From NCBI GenBank assembly GCA_013420905.1, contig JAAXNY010000004.1:3348001-3412000 (forward strand): 64,000 nt of DNA. Direction: 5' to 3'. Made by a program: the position numbers and the translations under genes. This DNA is from Collybia mongolica. Taxonomy: Eukaryota; Basidiomycota; Agaricomycetes; Agaricales; Clitocybaceae. Of the stretch, positions 36,941 through 47,121 are shown piece after piece (the stretch's first letter is position 1; each line of letters begins with the position of its first letter). The notes below the pieces were generated by a model. That model had not been told where the DNA came from. It saw only the letters and a list, made by a program, of their open reading frames with translations, and searched no databases.

Positions 36941-38741
36941 CTATTTTGCATATTCCCATTTCGCTCCTTGGCCTGGGACTATGTTGATGTCTTTTCCCTC
37001 CAGAAGATCAACACCAACTGACCTGAGGGCGTTGACGCACCACTCTGGGTATCCAACATCTCCAAAATATTCTGCGAAAAATGAACGCAGATAGTCTGGG
37101 AAGGTACCTTCCATTATCGCTGTTCTCGCGCGACCCATTACCTGAGCCTGGAACGTTACATTGTGTAATGTTAGGGCTGGTTTCGAGGATAAGTTTACCG
37201 TCTCCTGGAACCAGAGATGAACTCACCGTGAGCAGCAGCAGTTTCATGTGTTACAATGTGATGAAGCATCGCTCTGGAAGTTCCGTCTTGGCAGGTGGGA
37301 CAAGGACATGCTTCGTCGATAGGGTTAAAGTCCTTTGCATGTTTGCTCAGTCCTGTGTCAAGCAAAATTTTGAGAGTAGCTGAAATATGGTGTAAAGGGT
37401 GCTTACTTAGATTCAATGGTCCGTGATGTGTTAGTGCAACTCCAAAGCGAGCTGTCCGTGTTGGGAACACACAGTCGGCCTATTTGGATTATTCACTGAA
37501 AACACGACAAGTGATGGATTGATTTACCATGTCGACACCCAATGCAACACAAACCAAGAGATCTAGAGAATTCATTTAGTGTTGACCTCGCCGAAGCGAA
37601 CGGCAGCAATCCCACCTTCCGCAAAACCAATACCCATGGAGTATCTAGGGCCTGAGGGAGGTGTCAGACAGGGTCCATTGAAAGTGTTTGGACATACGGT
37701 CTTCGGGCAGTTTTCCGGCACATTGCTTGATGCTAGAGGATTGATTTGTTAGCAAGATATTGCAGATTTGTTAATGACGCACATTCTCCAGAAAATATCT
37801 GTGACTGTTTAGACTACATGTTTCGGTGGGAAGGTGAGTGTATAAACATACCTTTCTCTTCACCGCCACTGAGACCGCCAATAGCAAACCCAGAAACACC
37901 ATCCTTCCGTTTCACCATCTCATCAAGACATCGATCTCGAAGCTCTGGATCAAGGCCTCCTTGCACAATCGCGAACAGATTCTGTGTCTGTTTCTTTCCT
38001 GAGCTTTCGTGTTGGGCGATACAACGATCTAGCCATCGCACGGACCGCTCCATGGCTTCTTCCACCCGTGGACCGACCGTTAGACTAGAAACTATGACAC
38101 CCTACTATCAATAAGATCCAAAAAAGGCAGGTGTCAGCCTACCAACGTCGTCGAGTTGCATTATAATATCAGCTCCAATTGTATGTTGAATGGATATGCT
38201 TTCTTCGGGCTGGATGGCAGGCGTTATCGTTCATTCTTCGCTCAACGCAGCCATGGTTGTGCTCACGGTCAGCATTGTAGGCTCACCAGTGAATGGGCTT
38301 TCAAACAAGGCGCCCTCTTCAGTCATAGTCATAAACTTGCTTAACGAGACCATTTGAAAACCTCCGCTATCCTGAACGAAAGAATATAACACGACGCACA
38401 TCGTTTGATTTCGGTACACATACAGTTAATAGATTCCCATTCCACCCCTGAAATTGGTGTGCTCCCCCAGCTTCCTTCAAGACTTGCAGACCAGGCCGCA
38501 AGTTGAGATGATATGTATTGTTCAAAATAAGTGAAACACCGAGAGATTCGACTTGTTCTGGCGTAAGACCTTTGATAGCGGCTTGGGTCGCGACAGGCAT
38601 GAAGGTGGGCAACATGGTCACTCCATCTGGCCAAATCAATTCTAAATCTAGAATTCATCGCTAAAGGAACTCACGAGCCAGCTTCATACGCGATACACGC
38701 GCTCTTGTCGTGTGACATTTTGCAAGGACTTCGAATTCCAT
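36941..38741 (-). CDS. QTRT1: Queuine tRNA-ribosyltransferase catalytic subunit (TGT/QTRT1)
   Basis: Exchanges G34 for queuine in GUN-anticodon tRNAs, together with a QTRT2 partner. Exons 38741-38690, 38647-38424, 38371-38267, 38209-38143, 38091-37852, 37798-37783, 37732-37698, 37651-37616, 37562-37528, 37479-37407, 37352-37227, 37176-36941 (414 residues). Signatures: [36 protein letters not shown] (catalytic Asp), [54 protein letters not shown] (nucleophile Asp) and the zinc cluster CPCPTC followed by HHIVTHE. Exon 6 is only 16 bases (DIFWRI), needed to reach [20 protein letters not shown]. An in-frame ATG at 38861 would add 40 basic, Ser/Leu-rich residues. Confidence 0.95.
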
Positions 38742-39015
38742 TGCGAGGCCTCGAAACAGGGTTTGCGCCACGGTGGCAACCAGTGAGTTGACAGACGGGT
38801 CGAGCTTGCTCAATTTGGATTTAACGGAACTAGCGGACAAAAAGTTCTGAGCGCCGATCATTTTCCAAAACCGTCTGCTTTATTTGCGCGGTGCAGCCAA
38901 GCAAACTTGGACCTGAGTCACGTGTACCACCTATCAGACAGTGGTCGTGTCACTCGGCGTGCATGCAACTCAAACCTTTGGTGCAACCACAGCACTCTCC
39001 CCTCTTTCTTTCGCT

Positions 39016-41881
39016 ATGCGTTTGGTACTCGCGGCCACTCTAACGCTCCTAGCGCCATTATGCGCCCAAGCCTTTTACTTGCCTGGGGCGGCACCACACG
39101 ACTACGTCGTTGGGCAACGGGTTGACTTGTTCGTCAACGCTCTAACGCCCATGTTGATCAGCACAAACAACACTAACTCGAAGCTTGTAAGGACCGTATC
39201 TACCTAAATACTAACATCTTACATATTATATACCTTAGAAATCGATGATTAACTGTAAGGGTCAAGAATCTGGGCAATGACGATTATTAGTATTGAGCAC
39301 CGCCTTTAGACGAATACTACGAGCCAAAATTCAAATTTTGCGTGCCAGACGGTGGGCCTGTCAAACAACCAGAGTCGTTGGGGTCGATCTTATTTGGAGA
39401 CCGAATCTTCAATTCAAAATACGATGTGTGTTGGACGAGTCTAATCCGAAACTGAATTTACAGACTACGCTTTATAGATCAAAATGCAAGAAGATAACGG
39501 TACCTGCCAAACCCTCTGCAGACAAACGGACGTAACTGCAGAGGATGCCAAATTCATCAACGACCGGATACGGGAAGACTATGCGCTGAACTGGCTTGTA
39601 GACGGGTTACCAGCAGCAGAAATGAAAAGGGACTCGAAGACCGGAGAGTTATTCTATGACTTAGGCTTCAACCTGGGGAACAATGATGGACCATTCAAAG
39701 ATCAGCCAGCGTTAAACAACCATTACGACATTGTGTTAAAGTAAGGTGTATAGTTAAATTTTACTCGTCCACGTCAGCCAAAGCTTCATTCTCCAGGTAC
39801 CACAAGCCTACTGTGGATACGTATCGTATCGTTGGAGTGTTAGTTTGGCCTTCGAGGTCTGTCCACCCTCTATTGAATCGCGCCAGACGCGCACTGCTTA
39901 TATAAATTCAGTATCGGTGGTTCTCAAGAGGCCCCAACATGCGACACTCAAACTGCCACACCGCTCGTTCTGGATGAAACCAAAAATCAAACGGTTCACT
40001 ACACATACCGGGTTACATGGAGTGTAAGCTGGTTGACTCGTCCTGTGACTACATTGTTAATGTGTTGTCATTCTTTAGGAATCAGATACAACATGGGTTA
40101 GTCGCTTATATGTGCAACTGGACGTCATTCTGACCACAATTGTAGGCAACACGCTGGGATAACTATCTTCACATATTTGACCCGCGAATCCATTGGTTCA
40201 GCCTCATCAATTCATTCGTCATCGTCTTATTCCTCTGTGTTATGGTCTCTATGATCCTCGTTCGAAGTGTTTCCCGCGACGTATGTTATATGGGCATTCT
40301 GCAGCTCCTAATCTTAATGCGTATCACCAGATTTCCCGGTATAACGCCATTGACCTTAGCGTATGTTTGGCTACAATACTTTTTTCAGACTGATAACTGT
40401 TCCTGTTTAGGAAGACGTTCAAGAAGACTGGGGCTGGAAATTGGTTCATGGTGAAGTGTTCCGCACACCCCAGAACCCGATGGTACTCTCTATAATGGTT
40501 GGGAACGGAGCTCAACTCTGCTCGATGGTTGGTGTAACGCTTGGTAATTATATTGTCGTTATTTTATTTATGATCCGCTAATTGGCAGCTAGTTTTCGCT
40601 CTCATGGGCTTCCTCTCTCCTTCGAACCGTGGCTCTCTTGCCACAGTCATGATGGTGTGTTGGACACTTTTTGGAGGGTTCGTGGTCTAATTTCTCGATT
40701 GAGCAACTCTGACGTTGTTTTCCACAGAATTGGCGGATACTTCTCAAGCCGTGTGTATGCCTCTTTAGGAGGCACGAATCGTAAGAAGAATTCCTTCCTT
40801 ACTGCCACGGTCCTTCCTAGGTAACGCGTTACCCCTGGTTTATACAAGGTTGCATCTCATCTCTCCCATTCAAAGCTTTGTTTTCATCATCGTCTTCTTG
40901 CTCAACCTCTGTCTTCTGGTGGCGGGATCCTCCGGTGCTGTTCCATTTGGTAGGACCATTTATCTCTCATTTTCATGCACCCCATTGACCCTTGGCAATA
41001 CTAGGAACGATGCTGCTGATTGTAGTGTTATGGTTCGGCATCTCCGCCCCTTTATCAGCCATTGGGTCATACTTCGGGTCTAAGCAAGGGGTAGGCAGCA
41101 TCCATGATCCCAAAGATCCTCGTCCCTCACTATAAACCCTCACGACACAGGCTATCCACCACCCCGTCCGTGTAAATCAGATTCCACGCCAGATTCCACC
41201 AGGCCCCAAGTATCTCCGCCCCTGGGTAAACCATTTTCTGTCTGCTTTCATGTGCAGGTCTGACAAATTGATGCAACAGGCTGCTGTTCTTCTCAGTGGT
41301 ATTCTTCCATTCGGTGTGTCCCTTACTTACATTCCCAGTGTTCTCCTTGGTTTTTACACACAACGCAGGTGCTGCCTTTGTTGAACTATATTTTGTCCTC
41401 TCAAGTCTCTTTGCTTCGCGCGCCTACTACGCATTCGGATTTCTTGCCTTGACGGCGGGCGTCGTCGCCCTCACGACTGCCACAGTCACTATTCTTTTCA
41501 CTTATTTCGTACTCTGTGCCGAGGAATACAGGTATGCTGATCACCACCCCTGATGTCCAATATGCCAACATTAATTGGACACCTAGGTGGCACTGGCGTG
41601 CTTTCTTGACTGGCGGTGGAAGTGCAGTCTGGGTCTTTGCATATGGACTATTTTACTGGGCGTCTCGACTGTCCCTTGACTCCCTCTCTAGTGTCCTTAT
41701 CTACCTTGGGTATCTTTTCCTCCTCACGCTACTCGATTTCCTCGTCACTGGTCCGTTCTTTCTCTCGTTATCGTCTCAAGGCCCTGAACCTAATGAAACA
41801 CTGGGCACTGCAGGAACCATAGGATTCTTGGCCTCATATTGGGTAGTAAGGAGGTTGTATAGTGCAATTCGTATCGACTAG
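39016..41881 (+). CDS. TM9SF/Emp70 nonaspanin, endosome/Golgi membrane protein
   Basis: Nineteen exons: 39016-39186, 39239-39254, 39310-39425, 39478-39740, 39797-39856, 39912-40023, 40079-40096, 40146-40280, 40331-40360, 40411-40543, 40593-40677, 40728-40820, 40876-40949, 41005-41090, 41151-41225, 41280-41313, 41369-41531, 41587-41750, 41814-41881 (631 residues). Signal peptide, then the luminal domain starting [20 protein letters not shown], with [19 protein letters not shown] and [28 protein letters not shown] opens nine membrane spans. [52 protein letters not shown] and [20 protein letters not shown] are family hallmarks. It ends [10 protein letters not shown] (the basic aromatic tail type of TM9 proteins). 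Exons of 16 and 18 bases are present. It is divergent from QTRT1. Confidence 0.95.
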
Positions 41882-42411
41882 GGATCCGAGCGTGGCCGAG
41901 GACGCTTCACGCGTTTCTTTGGAGTTTTCTCTCTCACACACACGCATCCACAAGGCTGTATGAGTGTATGTAAAAAAAAACTCATAGACGGATATAATAT
42001 ACGATAATTTCTTGATAATTATGAAAGGCTACAGGTGGGCGCTGTGTGGCTGAACGTTATATTCGGGTATTGAACCTTGAGATTTGATAAGTGGACAGCG
42101 AGACGTTTTTGCCGTTCAGCAGCTCTGTGGTTCAAAGGGCAGCTGTATATTTAATATGAAGGGTCTAGAATACAGAACAAACCGGTCCCTGAGGTACCGG
42201 CCACAAGTAGGAGACTTGCTTGTGTGGAGAAATCGACTTGCATGCAACCTTCTCATGAGGTCCAAAAAAGTGCAAACAACGACCTGGGACTGACGTACAG
42301 GCGTCAACGTCAATTAGTGATTATTACTTGTAACGCTCATAGCTCGTCCGTGAATGTACTTTCTTCCACCACGGGAGCGACCACTATGCAGATTTCCAAA
42401 AGTATCAGCTC
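41882..42411. other. Convergent intergenic region, TM9SF and YARS2 3' ends
   Basis: 530 bases between two stop codons. An A-run occurs near 41970 and AATAAT-like words occur nearby, compatible with polyadenylation signals; no gene is seen. Confidence 0.5.
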
Positions 42412-44029
42412 CTACTCCTGGGCGGCCAACACCAACACCTTATCCTTTCCTGCCCGAAGCACTACAACGCGGCCATCTATGAGGCGTGCGGGGTCAATTT
42501 TGTGCTGTACCTCGGGAACGGTGGAGTTGTTGAGGTAGAGTCCACGGGCAGCGATGAGGTTGCGAGCAGAGGCTAGGGGGAAAGAGCGATGGAGTCAGCG
42601 AAATGAGGAAGAAGTAGGGGGAAAAGGAGGGCATACAAGTGGAGGCGACAAGGCCGTATTTTGCAGCGAGCTTGAAGACGGGGAGGTCGAGGAGTTCGGT
42701 GCGGGGGATGAGGGCGAGACGAGGATCGTCATGGAGGGCGGCAACGATGTGGGCAGCCTGGAGGTGGGTGGGGTCAGAGTCAAAGAGAAGAGTAGTAAGG
42801 GTTTGGGCGCGGGCGAGGCCCTCGGCTGATAGAAACGGGGTGAGTAGAGGCGGGCGGGGGAGTAAAAAGAATAGGATGATACATACGTGCATGCACCATT
42901 TCAGTGACCTCGGCTGCAAGACGCCGCTGCGCCGTCCGTTTCTCGGGATTCGCGTTGTGCACTTCCATGATGTGGGTGATGTCGGCCCAAGAGAGGAGTG
43001 TGAAGAGCTTGAGATACTTTTCTACGTCTGCGTCGTCGACTTTGATAAAATACTAGGATGGGTTAAGAATATAAGTTTGTCGTGTATTACTGGGGGCCAA
43101 ACCTGGTAAAAGTCAAACACGGTGGTCATGCCGGGGTCGAGCCAGACGGCATTTCCAGCGCTCTTTCCGAACTTGTCGCCCGAGGCGGTGGTGAGAAGCG
43201 GGGTGGTGATAGCGAATGCGACGGGGGGAGAGTTGGGGGTGGGTGGATGGAGACGGGCGATGAGGTCGAGGCCAGCGAGGATGTTGCCCCACTGGTCTGA
43301 GCCGCCGACCTGGATGGAGCAGGCGCGGTGTTTGTGGAGATAATAAAAGTCGTATGCCTGCAGGAGCTGGTAGGCGAATTCGGTGAACGAAAGGCCTTGC
43401 TGCGACGACAGCCGTGCACGCACGCTGGAATAATAATTGGGAATAACCGAAAATAAATATTAAAAACATACGACTTGCCTCTCGCGGTTGAGCATGGTGT
43501 TGACGCGGGCGTGGATGGCCACGTGCTGGAGAAAGTCGAGCATGTTCACGCTCTCGTGCCATTCCAAATTGTTCGCCACCATCGCTTCTGGGCCCCGCCG
43601 ATGGTCCCCGACACGCCGGACGGCATACTCGACGGCACGGCCAAAGAATCCCTGGATGCTGCCCGTAAGACTCGCCGCGTTGTCCTCCACCTGCTGCGTG
43701 TCCGCCGGCTGCCGCTCGACAAGACGGCCTGACGGGTCTCCAATCCGGCCGGTTGCGCCGCCAATGAGGGGGATGACGGTGTGTCCACGAAGGTGGAAGT
43801 GGAGGAGCGTCATCAGGGGGAGAAGGTGGCCGATGTGGAGCGCGCGTGCGGTGGGATCGACACCAGCGTACACACTCTGAGGGCGGGCAAGTGCCGCATC
43901 CAGAGCCTCGCGGTGCGTGACATCATGCATCAGTCCTCGGTGCGTCAGATCGTCCAGCAGCCCCACACCAGTCACATACCTGCGTCTTCCACTGACGCCC
44001 CTCACCAACAACAGACGACGAGCAAGCAT
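42412..44029 (-). CDS. MSY1: Mitochondrial tyrosyl-tRNA synthetase
   Basis: Exons 44029-43479, 43424-43103, 43052-42887, 42825-42637, 42572-42412 (462 residues). A basic presequence (MLARRLLLVRGVSGRRRYVT) points to mitochondria. Class I signatures: VYAGVDPTARALHIGHLLPL (HIGH) and GDKFGKSAG (KMSKS equivalent). Tyrosine/tRNA site blocks are GGATGRIGDPSGR, NNLEWHESVNMLDFLQHVAI, FAYQLLQAYDFYYLHK and IQVGGSDQWGNILAG; a C-terminal S4-like part carries LIDGRVVVLRAGKDK. The first intron has a GC donor in the classic AG|GCAAGT context. Codons are strongly G/C-ending, unlike the AT-richer neighbours. Confidence 0.95.
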
Positions 44030-44094
44030 CAAAACAAAAGTTCAAAAAATCTATTCCTCGGCCTTGTCGGCTCATTCAAGTATTACATAACAAA

Positions 44095-45629
44095 CTACCC
44101 ATCACGTGGCTCCTCCATGAACCTCATCACCTCGCCCTGTATAAACGCGTCCGCCTCTGGATTTGCCCCCGACCCCGCCATGTGTCCCCACGTCGACGGT
44201 ATTACCGCCACTCGTGCCCGCTCCTTGAGATGCCCTCCCTCGCTAATGCTGTCTTCTGGCGGGAAGTACAGATCCGTCTGGCAAGGCAGGATCAGCCCCC
44301 GCGCTTTAATGTCTGCAAGACACGCCCCTAGATCCCCTCCGTGTCGCACAATCGAAATATCTCCTGTGTACCATGTCTCCAGCAGCGCCAACATGTCATT
44401 CGCGTCCCATGCCCCCAGGAAATTTTGTTCCCATTTCTCCTTGAAGAACGACTCCAAATTCGGGTATGCCCCACCTTCTTGGAATTCCTTCCCCCGGAAA
44501 AACTACCCACAGTAAATTCGCGTCAAATGTACGATTGAGCTACCTACCGATTGCCCATACGCCCACGCGCTCCACACGCGCGCGAATGCACGGATCCCGC
44601 GCTCAGGATTGGTCTTGTAATGCCCATCCTCAAAGTCCTTGGATGCCAGAAGTGCTGCCTTTGGGCCTTCCAAAAATCTATCACATCTACCAATCAGCTC
44701 ACTCAATCCACCCAAGAACCAGCAGACTACCTACGCCTTGTTGTGTATGCTCGTCTTGGCCGAGCCGCAGATGACCACGTATCTAGAACGTTCAGTAAGG
44801 TGTGATTACTCGTCGTAGGAGAATTCATATACCTCTCCACGAAATCGGGGAACACTACCGGCCAGTGGTATGCCTTCCCCACAGTGTTCAGTGTTCTGAA
44901 CCCCAGTACTGGAATGCGCCGCGCACCTGTTGACCACCCATTGAGAATCCAAACGCCATGAATATCTTCTTGACTCCAAGGCTTACGAGCACGGCGTGCT
45001 GGGCTCGGCTGCGCAAGGTTAGAGAAGCATACTTGGTTGAAATAACTGGGAAGCTCACATATTGTCCTCGTAAGAGATGGCCGGGAAGTATGGACCATTG
45101 TAGGGCGAAGGCTGTGAACGCCTCAGTATACTGACAAAATCTGATAGGTCCTAGGTTGGGCGTACAGTGTTGGACGGCGACGACGACTTTTGCAGTGCGC
45201 AGAACTTGAGTCTATGAACTTGTAATAAGCTGCTTACTCACCTCGCCATTGCAGAACGTTGCAAATGTGACGATAAAGTACTTTGTCGGATTGAGCGCTT
45301 TTTTTTCACCAACACGCCGTGCCTGGCCTATTTCACCAGTGAGCGCCTGTATATTTAATAGCCTCACACGCGCCGGACGACTATCCACATGGTTCGTTTT
45401 AACCTCCAACGAACCCACATCCACCCCACCCATACTACATCCTATCTCATCCCTGAGATCTTAGAAGAAACTCACCATCGAGCTTTGCGCTGTAGCTTGT
45501 AGGAAAGATGATGCATGGATTCGCAGGGTCTCCGTAAGTGCGGTAGGCAGTAATAGCGTCCGGGAGCACACCGCCTGCGACACGGAATCGTCCGTGGTGG
45601 TAGTACTGGGTCTGTGCAGGGGCCGTCAT
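44095..45629 (-). CDS. Alpha/beta hydrolase, homoserine O-acetyltransferase family
   Basis: Nine exons: 45629-45476, 45327-45242, 45186-45166, 45111-45059, 45008-44927, 44873-44833, 44782-44735, 44686-44548, 44502-44095 (343 residues). The MetX/Met2-like fold shows YRTYGDPANPCIIFPTSY, KYFIVTFATFCNGESSSPSN, PSPYNGPYFPAISYEDN, the nucleophile elbow FGFSMGGQQ, LYFPPEDS with the acid in TDLYF, and the general-base His in PSTWGHMAG. It is shorter than true Met2 (about 480 residues), so acyltransferase activity on homoserine is doubtful; a hydrolase role is equally possible. Exon 3 has 21 bases. It is in tandem with the tyrosyl-tRNA synthetase, 65 bases apart. Confidence 0.88.
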
Positions 45630-46011
45630 TTTCTATACAATGTATGTGGGAAGTCTGTATGATTGGTTTCTGGGCACGAGAGAATGTGTTTTATGTGAAG
45701 GCGAGGCCTGAGATAAAGGTTACATCTGGGCCCGAGTACCATCAGAATTGGCTGGGAGGAAATAACATTGGAGGACAGTCCGGCATGGAACCGAGGTAAG
45801 TTACCGGGTGTGGGGTGGGAGTGCGGTATGTGTCACACCTTGAGTCTAGACGCGACGCGCTAGATCACCTGATATGCCGGGACCCGTGAACTGTAACAGT
45901 TTTTGCGAATAAGGTTCAGCATATCACGGGAGATGCCGGAGTGTTGGTGAGGGGGCGATAGGACGATTAGTGCACAAACAACCCGGCAAATTCGACTATT
46001 CGACCGCAAGA
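45630..46011. promoter_or_regulatory. Divergent promoter region, alpha/beta hydrolase and RPS23
   Basis: 382 bases between two start codons pointing apart. No exact bZIP or TATA match stands out; the sequence is GC-balanced and without open frames of note. Confidence 0.45.
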
Positions 46012-46700
46012 ATGGGCTGTACGTCTTCTACCCTTACAACTCCATATGAGAGGAGAGGCAGAGAGAGGTGCTGATGTACTGAATTTCGACAGCCAACAAA
46101 CCTCGTGGACTACAGGCCGCGCGCAAGCTCCGCACCTCCAGGCGAGAGAACCGATGGGTGCGTTTTTCATGCTCATCCTCAGAGTACGGACGGAGGGATA
46201 CTGATGCAAAATTTTCGGGCGGGGTATAGGCTGATAAGGCCTACAAAAAGCGTGCCCTCGGCAACATCTACAAGACGTCCCCCACTGGAGGGTCGTCGCA
46301 TGCCAAAGGCATCGTGCTCGAGAAAGTCGGCGTAGAGGCGAAGCAGCCCAACTCTGCCATTCGCAAGTGTGTGCGTGTGCAGCTGATCAAAAACGGAAAG
46401 AAGGTGACAGCGTTCGTGCCCGTGAGTGCTCACCCCCGTACTTGTGCATGAAGGGTCTTGACCATTTTTTGGACAGAATGATGGCTGCTTGAACTTTGTC
46501 GACGAGAACGACGAGGTGCTCATTTCTGGATTCGGACGACGGGGCAAGGCAAAGGGTGATATTCCAGGAGTGCGCTTCAAGGTTGTGAAGGTTTCCGGTG
46601 TCGGTTTGTTGGCTCTGTGGAAAGAAAAGAAGGTACGGCCCTCACGTCCTGATGTACCATCGATTCTCACTGTTGCGTATAGGAGAAACCTAGATCATAG
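46012..46700 (+). CDS. RPS23: 40S ribosomal protein S23 (uS12)
   Basis: Decoding-centre protein of the small subunit. Exons 46012-46018, 46093-46157, 46230-46421, 46477-46632, 46683-46700, giving exactly the family length of 145 residues. The sequence reads [60 protein letters not shown] (with the hydroxylatable Pro of QPNSAIRK), [20 protein letters not shown] and [19 protein letters not shown]. The first exon has only seven coding bases and the last 18, a layout common for ribosomal protein genes with an intron next to the ATG. Confidence 0.97.
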
Positions 46701-47121
46701 ACGCTGTTCTCCAAGATGTTAACATTGTGTTTGTTGTATGATCGATCCTTTCATCATTGCGCTCTCAATCTCTTATGATCATGCTGTACTGCACCACCGC
46801 ATTCGTGTCCTCCCCACTGCAAAACTATGATGAGAATCCCCCCTCATTACCGTGTGTGTATTGTTGTAAGGACGCCGTGTGAAGCTGTGACTATGTAATC
46901 TCTTTTTATCGTACCACTGTTGGATAATCGTTTTATCTGGCCTCGACCGCGAAGGCAACTGAACCTGTTCCTCCGTCTCTCCGATCCTGTACCTGCGTTA
47001 GAGACGGATCATGACAACTGGGTTGCCATTCAGCAGAACTCTCCTTGATATCGTTCCCGTCAGATACCGAATGAGAAAGACATAGAAAACAGAGACGTCG
47101 ACGTCTGGCTTGACAGTTTCA
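46701..47121. other. RPS23 3' flank and promoter of the transglutaminase-like gene
   Basis: 420 bases, C/T-rich in the first half, typical of a transcribed 3' region. No gene is seen. Confidence 0.5.
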
